Assembly (NCBI GenBank): GCA_900073065.1
Contig: FJOG01000023.1
Coordinates: 190,179 to 254,178 of the forward strand
DNA: 64,000 nt
Direction of reading: 5' to 3'
From: Phialocephala subalpina
Lineage: Eukaryota > Ascomycota > Leotiomycetes > Helotiales > Mollisiaceae
Shown: piece after piece, positions 33,689 to 45,870 of the stretch
How the letters are laid out: each line of letters starts with the position of its first letter
How positions within the stretch are numbered: the first letter of the stretch is position 1
Notes under the pieces: generated by a model
Database searches by the model: none
What the model saw: only the letters and a program-made list of their open reading frames with translations
Told to the model about the DNA's origin: nothing
Position numbers and translations under genes: made by a program

Positions 33689-35763
33689 ATGTCTTACCAA
33701 CAGACTGCGAGCCACGCGGAGACTACCTTCCATCCACGCTCTACATCCAACATGTACGCCCAATATCAATCACGCGTCCACCGCGAGTCTCAAGGTCAAT
33801 CCGCCACCTATGCTCAAGGCAGCCAAAACGACAACTCCGCCATGAGCCAGATGATGAGCCAATTCGCTAACTTCACCATGCCTGGTGCCAACATGGCTGC
33901 TCCTTCTGCCCTTGGTGCTGGTCAACTTCCTCTCGGTACTAGCCAATACTTCTACAATCCTGCAGACAATACCTATCTGGTAGCTCCTGCTATGTATCCT
34001 ACTCAACCATTGGCCCCAACCCAGCTCCCCGAGAATGGTTACAGTTCCTATGCTGCTACTGTGCCATATCTCCCACAAGGAACATACCCTGGCTACCTTC
34101 CTGGATTCCCGGTCATGCCATACACTCCCAGCAGAGCTACCTCCGGCTACTACCCCGAGCGAGCTGACCAATATCACAAGGAGGTCCCCGGACTTGAGAA
34201 TCGTCGTAGCTCTTACTCCACTACCAATGAGTCTGCTCCAGGTACTCCCAACTACGGTCCAGTTCTTCAGCGTGAGCAAGGTACCCAGATTGCGGCTGGA
34301 GATCGCTCTCCATTCGGATCTACTCCATCGCCTCAACAGCTCCCCTCTCAACACACTGACCAGCAAGTTGCCAAGCCGTTGCCCTACAAGACCATCCCCA
34401 TCAACGTCGACATTGATTCCTTGCTCATCCAGCACCCAGGTATCCCACGAGCTGTTCCTGCTGTCTTTACTCCTCGCGAGAGCATGCGAACTCTCGATCA
34501 GAGCTTGTCCAACCCCATTCACGGTAACCGAAACGTGTACATCCGAGGTCTTCATCCCAACACTGATGACGAGACTCTCGCTGCCTACGCTACTCGCTTC
34601 GGAAAGGTTGAGACCTCGAAGGCCATCATTGATACTGCTACCGGTGCTTGCAAGGGGCAAGTAAACCTCATTCCTCTCCATCGTCTGCATTCTAACATTT
34701 CCCAGTTTCGGCTTTGCCAAGTATGAGGATGTTCGTGACTCTGAACTCTGCATTCGAGGTTTCTACAAGCTTGGCTACGAGGTCGGATTTGCTAGGGTAG
34801 GTGGACATACTCTCGATGACCTGAGACGCTTGCTAATTTTTCGTAGGAGTCGTTCAACTCTCGTCTCAAGGCTGAAGGTGATGAGCAATCCACCAACCTT
34901 TATGTCTCCAATCTGCCAAAAAACATGACCGAAGCTGTTCGTCCAACACATCTTCTGATTTGATTGATGAACTGGCTAACCCATTTCGCAGGAACTTGGT
35001 GCTATCTTCATGGATTACACTGTCCTCTCGAGCCGAATCCTTCGTGATGAGCGAAAGAACAGCCGAGGTGTTGGTTTTGCTCGGTAAGAAATATCTAGAC
35101 GAACTGTGATGCATGATGACTGACATGTACACAGCTTCGAGAGTCGTGATATCTGCGAGGAGATCATTAGAAAGTTTCACGGCCAACCCATTGGCGAGGA
35201 AGGTCTTCTCCTCCAAGTCCGCTATGCCGATACTCCTGCCCAGAAGGATTTGAAGCGTATCACCACCGAACGTCGTCAATTCCGAACCAACGAGTACAAT
35301 GTTGGCGCGTATGGTGCTCCCGCTGACGTTCTTGCACTTTCCCCAATCGTTGCAACTCAAATGGTACCGCGAACAACTCAGATTGCTCGACATTTCCCAA
35401 CCTCCAGGGTCAGTGGTTCGTGGAAGCGTGAGTCTTCTGCTCCTAGGTAAGTCTCTATATGGAGTCCACCAAAGCCTCTGACCTTAATCTAACATCCTTC
35501 TCAGCTCTGCCGGCTCCATTCCCAGCTTCAAGGACATCGACCGCAGCGTGAAGGTCTCCTTGATTGAGGCAACTCCCAGCAAGAACAAGGATGGGTAAGT
35601 TCCAGCATTCTCAGGGCGGATGGATCTTAGCTGACCTCCCTCAAGCAAGGCTGGCTCGACTCCTACCATCTCGGAGGATGGCGATGAGGAGACAGTCCAC
35701 AACGACTCCCCTGCCATTGCCTATGGTGGTTCAGCTCAATCCCCATCCGTTCGCAAGTCTTAG
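33689..35763 (+). CDS. RNA-binding protein with two RRM domains (MSSP / Cip1-Cip2 type)
   Basis: Seven exons (33689-34656, 34706-34796, 34847-34936, 34992-35083, 35135-35446, 35505-35594, 35646-35763) give 586 aa. The first 270 residues are Gln/Tyr/Pro/Ser-rich and low complexity. RRM1 has RNP2 NVYIRGLHP and RNP1 GFGFAKYED across the first junction. RRM2 has NLYVSNLPKNMTEA and RNP1 GVGFARFES. A Ser-rich tail follows. Similar fungal proteins bind mRNA and relate to vertebrate MSSP and fission yeast Cip1/Cip2, which act in mRNA turnover under stress; that role is inferred. The first intron must use a GC donor (GCAAGT at 34657) to keep RNP1. Two leader introns are predicted, suggesting post-transcriptional control of its own message. 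Confidence 0.85.
34657..34705 (+). other. GC-AG intron in the RRM gene
   Basis: Donor GCAAGT, branch TCTAAC, acceptor CCCAG, 49 bp. The alternative GT donor three bases downstream would put a stop shortly after the junction and destroy RNP1, so the GC donor is well supported. Confidence 0.8.
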
Positions 35764-36430
35764 ATGACGAACACAAGCCTCACTCTCTTGTATCAACTTA
35801 CTCTTGACACTGCTTTTGTTTCGCGGGTTTGAGCATCCTACGTTTTCCTGCACGACGTCGACTCGCCTTCGCAGTCATACGCATCAACGCCTTTTACGAC
35901 TTTAATTCACGTCACCACCCATGGGTCGGCGCTCAACAGACATACATATCTGTCAGCATTACCTATGTTCCGCACTCGCTGGTACCCACAATATCTTTCG
36001 AGTTTTGCGACAGGTACATCGCAGGCGTTCAATGGCATTTTACGTAAGGTGTGGCATCTTGACATTACTGGCATGAAACATCACTTTATGTTCAGTATTG
36101 ATGATGGACAGATATCAAAAGCAGCACTTTCACTGTACACATTTCTCTCCTTTGCTCGGTGTGGCTAGTATTCTACCTACGGGTGGCTTCTTGTAGCTAA
36201 ATCAATGCAATAAACCACATCTTGAGCCTGAAGTGACTATGCCTATGCCTACGTGACCAGATGGCCTTGTTGATGTTGTGTCTTTCCACCTCGTTGAAGA
36301 CTGAATGTCCGACACAGCGACGCCATGCTCACTTGTTTAGCGAGCGTCTGCATATCTATCGTGTATAAGACTCGTTGAATCCTACGTTGTTAGGCCCTTG
36401 AAGATTACGTTCCAGATGTACGTTGAAGCA
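35764..36430. other. Convergent 3' flanks of the RRM gene and RIO2
   Basis: No gene seen; presumably long 3' untranslated regions. Confidence 0.5.
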
Positions 36431-37669
36431 TCATGTCTTGTCATCTAAATGAAGAGCCGAGATGGGAATCTCGTTGTTCACACCAGATTCTGACTTTGCA
36501 CCAACATCATCCGCCCCATTCGATACTGCTGCAGTTTCTTCCTCCTCGACATCCTCGCCTTCCTCGCCTTCTTCGCTCTCATCCTCATCTTCCTCCCCTG
36601 AATCTTCATCTCCACGAGAAGCATTTGGATCTCCATCACCATCCACACCAACTTCCTTCATGTATGCCTCAAGTTCCTTTGCCATCTTCTTCGAAAATCC
36701 AGACGCTTCAACTGATACATCAAGTCTTGGAACGCCATCTTTTCCGATCAATTTTCGAGCATCGGAAAAATGTGGTCCTTTCGCATCGCTCGTGAAGTGA
36801 AAGCGGCGCTCGAAGAATCTCTTGATGCAATTGACGTCTCTGTCGAAATAGTATTCAGCATTCGCATGATCCACCGAGACCATTTGCGGGAAATCGATGA
36901 GGATGGGTATCAAGGTGAGGTCTTCGGTCTCCTTGCCGTACACGATCTCTTTCTTGGGTTCTTCCTTGACGAGGATGTTGAACTCGTTGAAATCTCCGTG
37001 AATGAGACCATATTGTGCCAGGCGAAGGATCATAGATATAAGTTCGGAGTATAAAGAAGCTGGATCTGGCACAGAGGATATCTGTCGCATGGGAAAGGCG
37101 TCTATTAAAGACATGACTATGGTATGCCTTGACTGTGCCAGCGGTTCTGGGACCGGGAATCCATTCTCTTTCAGCGCCGTCATGAATGTAAACTCCTTCA
37201 ATGCTGCTAGTCTTGACATGTACATCCAAGACCCCGAGGAGCGATTCCGAAGATAATCTCGATTTGCTTTGACGGTTCGGAAGGATATTCGACCAAGTCT
37301 ATGGATCTTCAGTACGCACTGTACTCCTTTCTCGTCTGCAACGACGAAGATATCACTTTCTTTCCCAACGCCAATCTGGTTCCCAACACTGTAAACATCC
37401 TTTCGCTTTCGGTAGGTGTTCAAGGCGAGGTAATCGAGTCCGCCGTATGTGAGGCGGTAACCGTCGTATTTTGCATTCTTGAGACGGGCAATGAGTCCTA
37501 CTTTTGCCAGTGCGGATATGCTTTTGTGTACCCCTCCTCGTAGACCTGAGATTTGTCCGATTAATGGTGTAGGAACGACTTCGTGGTTTCGGGAGCCGGT
37601 TTCGACTGCTGTGAGGGTTTTCCAGTCTTCGGCGGTCAGATACCGCATTGCCTTGGTATCGAGACGCAT
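36431..37669 (-). CDS. RIO2: Atypical serine kinase RIO2
   Basis: Intronless, 412 aa. An N-terminal winged helix (MRLDTKAMRYLTAEDWKTL to about residue 85, with QISGLRGGVHKSI) is followed by the RIO kinase domain. The ATP loop is GVGKESDIFVV, the catalytic loop HGDFNEFNILV and the metal-binding segment ILIDFPQMVSVDHANA; YYFDRDVNCIKRFF is characteristic of RIO2. The C-terminal 80 residues are strongly acidic (GEEDEDESEEGEEGEDVEEE). RIO2 associates with late pre-40S particles and is needed for 20S-to-18S rRNA maturation and release of assembly factors in the cytoplasm. It is transcribed divergently from RPN1 with 344 bp between the start codons. Confidence 0.96.
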   Translation of the reverse strand: MRLDTKAMRYLTAEDWKTLTAVETGSRNHEVVPTPLIGQISGLRGGVHKSISALAKVGLIARLKNAKYDGYRLTYGGLDYLALNTYRKRKDVYSVGNQIGVGKESDIFVVADEKGVQCVLKIHRLGRISFRTVKANRDYLRNRSSGSWMYMSRLAALKEFTFMTALKENGFPVPEPLAQSRHTIVMSLIDAFPMRQISSVPDPASLYSELISMILRLAQYGLIHGDFNEFNILVKEEPKKEIVYGKETEDLTLIPILIDFPQMVSVDHANAEYYFDRDVNCIKRFFERRFHFTSDAKGPHFSDARKLIGKDGVPRLDVSVEASGFSKKMAKELEAYMKEVGVDGDGDPNASRGDEDSGEEDEDESEEGEEGEDVEEEETAAVSNGADDVGAKSESGVNNEIPISALHLDDKT

Positions 37670-38013
37670 TTTGGCGGTATTGTTTGATTCTCTTGACTTT
37701 TCGTGGGGTCGTCTTCGCCTTCATATATTTTTCTGCCAACCAAAAATTATATGTCCGTGACCGACTTGATCCCTGTTGCGCTAGCATTTCCTCGCTTAGT
37801 CAGCTAGCCAGTTTCGCGGTGTGTTGAAGCTCTGTACGCGGAAGCTTGAGGTGCCTGGCAGAACCACAACACGAGATTACTCTTCATCACGATCCTCACG
37901 ACTTTCGTTCTGCGAATTCTACAACTCGCCAGGCTCCACGAACCCTTCTGCGAGCAGCTACCTGATCTTAACCTCTCTTTTCTTTCCGCTAAATCCTCCT
38001 TCAACAGATCACG
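37670..38013. promoter_or_regulatory. Shared divergent promoter of RIO2 and RPN1
   Basis: 344 bp separate the two start codons, so both promoters must lie here. One gene serves ribosome assembly and the other protein degradation; both are housekeeping. No canonical proteasome element could be assigned. Confidence 0.6.
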
Positions 38014-40903
38014 ATGGCGCAGGATGGCGAACCGCCAAAGTCTGTTGACAAGGGCAAGGGAAAGGCAATAGACGGAGAGCCCAGCAAAGCTGAAGATATC
38101 AAGAAGGATAAGGATGGAAAGCCTCTTGTTAATGGCAAGTCGGAGGATAAGGATGGTATTATTGGAGGTAGGAAGTCAGCCTCGACCCGGGAAGCACCTT
38201 GCTAATGTTGCCACAGCGGCAGAAGAGCTCAGTGAAGAGGATCTGCAGCTGAAGAGTGAGCTCGATATGCTGGTTGAGCGTTTGACTGTATGATGAATCT
38301 TGTCTCTCCAAATGGAGAGTGCTGATATTGTGCTAAACAGGAATCTGACAAAACCCTTTACAAATCCGCACTGGAAGCCATCAAAGACTCGATCAAGACC
38401 TCTACATCCTCGATGACCGCAGTCCCGAAGCCCCTCAAGTTCCTGCGACCACATTATGAGCCCATGATAAAGCTGTACGAAGAATGGCCTACATCAGAAG
38501 ACAAGACCTCACTAGCAGATGTGCTTTCGGTGATTGGAATGACATTTTCGGACGAAGACAGGCAAGATACCCTGAAGTTCCGATTACTGGCGCCGACATC
38601 AGATATTGGATCTTGGGGACATGAATACACACGACATCTCGCTTTGGAGCTTGGGGAGGTGTACACCAAGAGATTAACAGCAGACGAGCCCTACCAGGAC
38701 CTTATTGATCTTGCCTTAGTTCTCGTCCCTCTCTTCCTCAAGAGCAACGCCGAAGCCGATGCTGTCGATTTAATGAGCGAGCTCGAGATCATCGAGGATA
38801 TTCCAAAGTTTCTCGACAAAGATACCTTCCCTCGGGTCTGCCTTTATATGGTCAGCATGGTCAACCTTCTCACTTACCCAGAAGATCAGCAATTCCTCCG
38901 AACAGCACACAGTATCTACAAGCAGTATGATCAGCTCACTCAAGCTATTGTGCTTGCGATTCGCCTCAACGATGTTGACCTGATTATGTCCGACTTTAAA
39001 TCAACGAAGGACGCATCCCTCAAGAAGCAAATGGCCTTCCTCATCGCAAAGCAGCAGATTGTATTGGATCTGCCACAGGATACTGAGGAGGATCAAGTCA
39101 TTCTGGAGTGCTTGAACAACGCCAAGATGTCTGAGCACTTCAAGGCTCTAGGCAAGGAGTTGAACATTCTGGACCCTAAGACCACCGAAGATATCTACAA
39201 AAGTCATCTCGAGAGCAATCGCGTTGCTGGTTTGACAAATCTGGACTCTGCACGACACAACTTGGCTGCTGGATTTGTGAACGCCTTCGTCAATGCTGGT
39301 TTCGGTAACGACAAGATGATGATGGTTGAGGAAGAAAAGTCAAGTTGGGTCTGGAAGACCAAGGAGGAGGGAATGATGTCCACAGTCGCTTCCATGGGTA
39401 CATTGTTACTGTGGGATGTTGAAGGTGGACTGGACAAGATCGACAAATACACATACGCGCCTGAAGACCAGATCCTTGCCGGTGCAAACTTGGCTATTGG
39501 TATCATGAACTCTGGTGTAAAAATCGACTCTGATCCTGCCTTGGCGCTCCTTGGTGATGAGGACAAGCTAAACCACAAAAGCCCCATGGTCCGGGTAGCC
39601 TCGATTATGGGTCTGGGTCTGGCATATGCTGGCTCGAATCGGGAGGATCTCCTTGCTTTGTTGCTACCAATTGTTGGTGATACTTCATTGGACATGCAAC
39701 TTTCTGCTATGGCTGCACTTTCTCTTGGAATGGTGTTCGTCGGATCATCTAACAGCGATGTCAGCGAAGCTATCGTTCAGACATTCCTTGATGATGACCG
39801 GAAATCACAGCTGAAGGACAAGTGGACACGATTCATGGCCCTTGGTCTTGGATTGTTGTTCTTCGGACGTCAAGAGGAAGTCGATGTTATCTTGGAGACT
39901 TTGAAGGCCATCGATCACCCAATGTCGAAGCCAACATCAGTACTGGCTGAGATCTGCGCCTGGGCTGGTACTGGCACCGTCCTGAAGCTCCAGGAGTTGC
40001 TACACATCTGTAACGACCACATCGAAGAAAGCGATGACAAGAAGGGCGATGAGCTACTCCAAGCTTACGCTGTCATTGGTCTGGGATTGGTCGCTATGGG
40101 CGAGGATGTCGGACAGGAGATGGTTCTCAGACAATTTGGCCACCTAATGCACTATGGTGAGGCCAACATCCGAAGAGCAGTTCCCTTAGCTATGGGTCTT
40201 CTTAGCCCTAGCAACCCCCAGATGAAGGTCTACGACACCTTGTCAAGATACAGTCACGACAACGACAATGACGTTGCGATCAATGCTATCTTTGCAATGG
40301 GTCTTCTTGGTGCGGGAACCAACAACGCCAGATTGGCTCAGCTCCTCAGACAACTTGCAAGCTACTATCACCGCGACCAAGAATCACTCTTCATGGTCCG
40401 AATTGCTCAAGGTCTCCTCCACATGGGCAAGGGCACGCTCTCCATCAGTCCATTCCACACCGACCGACAAGTACTCTCAAGAGTGGCAGCCGCGGGTCTC
40501 CTCTCCGTCCTGGTTGCCATGATTGACGCCAAGCAATTCATCACAGACAAATCACATTACCTCCTCTACTTCATTGTCACAGCCATGCATCCTCGATTCC
40601 TCGTTACTCTTGATGAAGATCTCAAGCCAGTGGTTGTCAATGTCAGAGTGGGACAGGCTGTTGATGTTGTGGGACAAGCTGGTCGACCGAAGACGATTAC
40701 AGGATGGCAAACACAGAGTACTCCTGTTCTGTTGGCGTATGGTGAGCGTGCTGAGTTGGAGGATGAGCAGTATATTCCGTTGACGAGCAATCTTGAGGGG
40801 TTGGTCATTTTGAGAAAGGTAAACACTCCCCTCCACCAATCGTCATTTTAATATCAGTACTGACGAATAACAGAACCCCGAATGGGAGGATGGCAAGAGC
40901 TGA
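38014..40903 (+). CDS. RPN1: 26S proteasome regulatory subunit RPN1
   Basis: Four exons (38014-38167, 38217-38287, 38341-40818, 40874-40903) give 910 aa with consistent phases; the last exon encodes only NPEWEDGKS and stop. The N-terminus is Lys/Asp/Glu-rich and unstructured. The body matches Rpn1: KPLKFLRPHYEPMIKLYE, GFGNDKMMMVEE, then the toroid of proteasome/cyclosome repeats visible as VRVASIMGLGLAYAGS, LSAMAALSLGMVFVGS, FMALGLGLLFFGR and AINAIFAMGLLGAGTNNARL. The C-terminus has the typical ending GLVILRKNPEWED. Rpn1 is the scaffold in the 19S base that binds ubiquitin, shuttle receptors (Rad23, Dsk2, Ddi1) and Ubp6. It is divergent from RIO2 and convergent with MLH1 (346 bp apart). Confidence 0.97.
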
Positions 40904-41249
40904 AGGAGCATTGGCATTGGCATGGGTATGAAATAAACTGTATAATAGCGGTAGAGACCCGATCTCGCGAAAGCATCACCTACAAAATGATAGATGAAAA
41001 AAACGGGCTTTCAATGATAAATTGGTTCTTTTTACTTCATACTACGGCTACTGAGCAAATACATGCATGATTCTAGCTACGATATGTCAGGCCAAAGCAA
41101 AAGTCCTCCTGCCCCAAATTGTAATGCTTATGCTCATCCTTCTTATAAGATTGCAAACTGCCCAAGCCCATATTGAACAGCCCAAAATACCCGTTGGGTA
41201 AGAGCCCATCAAATGATACATTAAGGAAAGGATGGTAAAAAGGAGATGT
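40904..41249. other. Convergent 3' flanks of RPN1 and MLH1
   Basis: 346 bp, no gene seen. Confidence 0.5.
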
Positions 41250-43527
41250 CTAGCAACGCTCAAAAACACGGTACAGTCCTTTCAAATTAGCTATTTCCAC
41301 AACGCCACCTTTCATCAACGATTTCGTAGCCAACAACCTTGCTCTGAATGCCGGGAACAAAATATGTTCAACAGCATTACTGATTTGTAATCTCCTCGCC
41401 TTGATCTCGTCATCTACCCCTTCCTCGAGATCTCCTGGTCCAGGTGAAGGAGGGAGTTGTTCAGGGACATAGTAAGAAGCTAGTTCTCTCAGGAAGGTTT
41501 CGAAACATTCTTTTTCCGAGGTCCAGTTTACGTGTGGTCCGAGACGGAGCAGGAACCGTGGAAGCTTGGCGAGACTGGGTGTATATCCTTTGAGTAGGAG
41601 AGGGATGGAGATCAGTTGTCCGTCTTCTGAGATTTCGAAGGAGAAGTATTCTAGTAGCATTTCTCTACGATCAATTAGTTGTGCCGAGACTAATTCGACG
41701 ACTTCTTCGACTTCGAAATCATCTTCTTCGCTAGCGGGAGGTGAACTCCCTTTCTCGTGTTCTGCGGCCATGGAGAGGAGGTCTTTAATAGAGAGAGGAG
41801 GGTCGAAACGTATTACGCCGAAGTTTCCGAAGTCGGTGAGACCGACTTGGTAAAAGTATTCGTTGCAGACCATGCCGTAATCTACGAGGAAGAGCTTTAC
41901 TCCTCCTTGGATGGCGGCTAGACGGCGACGCTCGTCGACCACGCCGACGAAGGTGTGGCTGGCAAAGATTTCGGTCAGTTCGTTGTGCATATCGCCGCGG
42001 ACTGAGGCGCGGAGTTCTTTGATGGTCATGAGGCGACAGGTTACGGGTTCGCGGTCGGATTGTTGGTATTCTGTTTCGGGGGCGACGGATTCGGAGGGGC
42101 CGGGTGTTTCTGAGGGGGTTCGAGCTGTGCTGGGAGGGAGCATGCTGGTGATTTTGCGGAGCTTGGCGTCGGTGCGGACGAGATTGTTCTCGTACGGTCT
42201 CGCTTTTGGCCCGGGAGTTGCAGATTTCTCCGGCGAGGCTCGGCCATCATCTGTTCCTGTGGTTGCTTGTGGTATCCTAGCTCCAGGAAGGAGTGTCTGG
42301 GTCATGAATGTTCGACTGGTGTCTACAGTGGCCAGCTTCGTCCTAATGTCCATGCAGATCTTCTCGATGATCTCGTCTTCATTCAAGAAGTTGACTTCTC
42401 GTTTGGTGGGATGGACATTGACATCGACTCTATGAGGATCGATTTCTAGACTGAGATAGGTCCATGGATGTCCACCTTTGGGCAAGAAGGCCGAGTATGT
42501 TTGCTCAATCGCCTTTCGAATGTTCGTGGAATCGACAGATCTGTGGTTGATGAAAAGAAGTAGTGTTGTCTTCTTCACGTGGTAATTGGCGTTGGTCGTC
42601 CAACCTCTGGCACGATAGCCGTATTTTTCGTCCGATGACGTGAATTCAATGAGCTCGTTTGCAACTGAAGACCCATGGATTTGGCGTATTCGATCCACAG
42701 TAGATGAATTTGATTGCGTTGAGATGGTGGTGCTAGATTCGCCATGCTTTTTGCAACTGAATGCAACACCATCGCAATGCACAGCGTATCTTCCAACCAC
42801 ATCGAGAATCTTGTTGTATTCCTCGGAAGCAGATCTGAAAGCTCGACGACGGGTTGGAACGTTGTAGAACAGGTCTTCAACGGTGATTTGAGTGCCCTGC
42901 CGGCCTGCTGTGGGCTTGGGATCCGCGCTCTGGCCTGGCTTCGCTGGAACAAGTCGTCCAGCATCATATTGAGCTCTCCAGGCACAAGTGGAATCCTTGG
43001 TCTTGGTTGTGACAGTGAGATGAGCAATGTGACTGATACTGGCCAACGCTTCTCCTCGAAAGCCATAGGTTCCAATAGACTCCAGGTCTTTGAAGTCCTT
43101 AAGCTTAGAGGTTGTAAAACGCTCACACAAGATGGGCATGTCTTCTTTCTGGAAGACATTAGCACATATCCCACAGTTATTGGAAACGGAACATACATTG
43201 ATTCCATGGCCATTGTCTGTGATTTGGAGGAGCTTCAATCCTCCTTCCTTGACAAGAACTTCAAGAAGCGTCGAGCCAGCATCCACGGAGTTCTCTATGA
43301 GCTCTTTCAAGGCGTGGACTGGGGCTACGATGATCTCGCCTGCAGCAATCTTGTTGACTACATCTTGATCGAGAGCCTATCGTCAATTTAGAATATGAGA
43401 AGCAGAACAAGAGGGATTTGAGGCTCACCTTGATTCGTCTCGGTGCTGTTACGACCGCCGATAGCTCATCTGCCTTCCTCTTTGTACCCCTTGGAGTCTC
43501 GTGATCTACATCCATTGGCTCAGCCAT
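41250..43527 (-). CDS. MLH1: DNA mismatch repair protein MLH1
   Basis: Minus-strand exons 43527-43429, 43376-43197 and 43148-41250 encode 725 aa; introns are 52 and 48 bp and phase 0. The GHKL ATPase motifs are present: ALKELIENSVDAG (motif I with catalytic Glu and Mg-ligand Asn), ITDNGHGIN (motif II) and GTYGFRGEALASI (motif III); DLFYNVPTRRR and NVHPTKREVNFLNED follow. The C-terminus ends LKGLYRVFERC, the invariant Mlh1 FERC tail that contributes to the Pms1 endonuclease site. MutL-alpha (Mlh1-Pms1) acts after MutS in nuclear mismatch repair and Mlh1-Mlh3 in meiotic crossing-over. The start at MAEPMDVDHETP was chosen because it gives a normal-length N-terminus; an in-frame ATG at 43809 would add 94 residues of unlike composition and run close to the divergent gene. 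Confidence 0.96.
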
Positions 43528-43843
43528 CGTTTGGCGCTGGTCTCGTTCCCCTCTGGAACCATGAGCAGACTTTGTGACGAGAAATCCGCTCCTTCCAGAG
43601 AAGGGGGAATATTTAGGTGTGCATTGATGATATAAGGTCGGAACACTTTCCTTTGTGCGGTCGTTGGATGAGTCTTCGGTGTTGATGGATTTCGAAGGGG
43701 TGCGAACGATGCTCGCGATGTTCGATGCCATGGCGGCTTCTTGAATGCCCCACTTCCCCGCTGATTGGATTTCACGAGACCTGAACAAGGCTTTGGTGGA
43801 GCTCTCCATGATTTCGTCGTAACTTCAACTTGCAAGATTCAAG
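43528..43843. promoter_or_regulatory. Shared divergent promoter of MLH1 and the radical SAM gene
   Basis: 316 bp between the two start codons. If MLH1 started at the alternative ATG at 43809, only 34 bp would be left, which argues for the shorter MLH1. Confidence 0.5.
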
Positions 43844-45048
43844 ATGTTTGTCGCAAGATCAAAACGACCTTTTATCTCGCTTCGGACCAATTCACTCTCA
43901 AGAAGGATCAAACCGTCTGCCAATCCACGTCACCTTCACCTCGCCCCGCCTTTCCTTCTCGACGACTACATCCCGAGGTACCATCTACTCTCCTCTGTCG
44001 ACGCGTCGAAGAAGAGATCTGCTGCCTACGCGCACCTTCGAAACTGCAATTTGTGCCCTCGACTATGCGGAGTTAATCGATATGAAAAGACTGGAACGTG
44101 TCTCATTGGGGCTGAGACCGTCAAAGTTAATGTGATTGCACCGCATTTCGGTGAAGGTAAGTAAAATAGCTAAGTACGATACCATGATTGCAGCATAGGG
44201 CATGAATCAATTACTGACATTTGCTTTTCGCAGAACCATGTATACAAGGACACAATGGATCTGGTGCAGTCTTCTTCTCAGGTTGCAATCTTCGTTGTGT
44301 TTTCTGCCAAAATCACGATATCGCCCATCAGCGAAACGGTTTCGATTTGACTCCGGAAGAGCTTGGGGAATGGTATATCAAGTTACAGAATATTGGGAAT
44401 GTTCACAACATCAACCTCATCACACCAGAGCATGTCGTTCCTCAAGTCGTCCTCTCGATTCTACATGCGCGCGATCAGGGACTGAAAGTACCTATCATCT
44501 ACAATACTTCAGCCTTCGACTCTCTTGCATCTATCCAATTACTGGACGGCCTCGTGGATATATATCTCCCGGACTTCAAGGTGTGGAATGCGAGTACCTC
44601 GAAGCGCTTGCTGAAGGCAGAAGATTATCGAGCAGCGGCGGTCGAAAGTATACAAGCTATGCACGCACAAGTTGGAGATCTTTGCTTCACACCGGATGGC
44701 ATTGCGAAGAAAGGTCTACTCGTAAGACATTTAGTGATGCCAGGCTATGAATCAGAAGGCGAGGAAATCATGAAGTGGATGGCTGGTAATGTTTCAAGAG
44801 ATGTTTTTGTCAACATCATGGAGCAGTATCATCCAGATGCACATGTTGGGAAGCCGAAACGCCCCCGTAGATCGACACATGAGCCCAGCGAGCCAGGCGG
44901 AGAAGCCAGCCATGGCGAGACGGTAAGATATGAAGAGATCAATCGTCATGTTAGAAAGGAGGAGGTATCTGCGGTACGGCAAGCGGCCGAGAAAGCAGGT
45001 CTATGGAGGTTCTGCGACCCGCCAAAACATGATGGGTTCAGCATATGA
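43844..45048 (+). CDS. Radical SAM protein related to pyruvate-formate-lyase activating enzymes (PflX-like)
   Basis: Two exons, 43844-44156 and 44234-45048 (77-bp intron GTAAGT to CAG), give 375 aa. The 4Fe-4S radical SAM motif is CNLRCVFCQN, with cysteines spaced C-x3-C-x2-C. Upstream is a second Cys cluster, CNLCPRLCGVNRYEKTGTC (C-x2-C-x3-C-x9-C), typical of the PflX/YgiQ-neighbouring bacterial and archaeal family. Conserved blocks FSGCNLRCVFC, NINLITPEHVVPQV, YLPDFKVWN and VRHLVMPGY support the fold. The N-terminus (MFVARSKRPFISLRTNSLSRR) is Arg/Ser-rich and nearly free of acidic residues, so mitochondrial import is likely. Substrate unknown; the family's role is unassigned. It is divergent from MLH1. 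Confidence 0.82.
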
Positions 45049-45870
45049 GCCCCCACAAAGAACAAGCTATGCATTTGAGTGCCAATCACAGTCGATTTAG
45101 GTGGCCCAAGAAGACCTTTTTTGACCGCATTTCACGCTGCTAAAAGTCCGTCGAACTACGAGAATTCAAGAGGGCTAAAATGTCGCTGACTTCAGCGGAC
45201 ATTGGTCTCAATTTTGATGATCTCTCCACGCTCGAGCATTGGAGTGGCACAAATGTCCGTTTAGGTTGTGGACTCGACAGTGTGAAGATGTCAATCACAC
45301 GTTGGGCTATTACAGCCTTGATTGTTATTGCAGGTTGTCAGGAAAGAGCCTTAACCTGCACTCTTTAGGCGGAGGCAAATGTTGGTTCTCGAAGCCCTGC
45401 TGTATAGGCAAGATAAGAGCTTGGAGGAAAGTGCAATGCGACCACCAAATGCCGTGGAGCGGAGCCGTACACAAGGTAAGTGCGGCTCTGCGAGCCAGAT
45501 CACCTCACGGTAAGATTTGCGCGCCGAGACGAGCTTGAAAGGTGCTGTATGCAGGAAATGACAGATACAAATGGACACAGTGTTCGCAGACGTCTTTGAA
45601 GTTCGACCAAGTGATCCCATCATCTTAGGATTACGTTGAGGAAATTCTATGTTTTCGTGTTGCCAGTGCCTTCCTGAGCCGTGCTTGTCTGTTTTGGCAA
45701 GAACTACCCACGCCAATTTCCAAATTCTTCCTAAGTCTTTTAGATATCAACACGACTCTTCTCTGAACACCCACTTGCTCAATCACACTTTTGGCGTCTC
45801 AGCTTCTGGTTCAACCATACACTGCATTTGGCGTCTTCTTCGTCCGTTCTTGGCCAGCTTCTTGGTCACG
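45049..45870. other. Intergenic region, promoter of the GMC oxidoreductase
   Basis: No defensible gene. An open frame that begins at 45649 runs into the GMC first exon but adds no sensible N-terminus. Confidence 0.45.

Noticed and set aside
43429..43809. Longer MLH1 N-terminus from the ATG at 43809
   Set aside because: The added 94 residues are unlike MLH1 and would leave only 34 bp to the divergent gene.
44001..44006. ACGCGT (MCB-like) element
   Set aside because: It lies inside exon 1 of the radical SAM gene rather than in a promoter; chance occurrence is likely.
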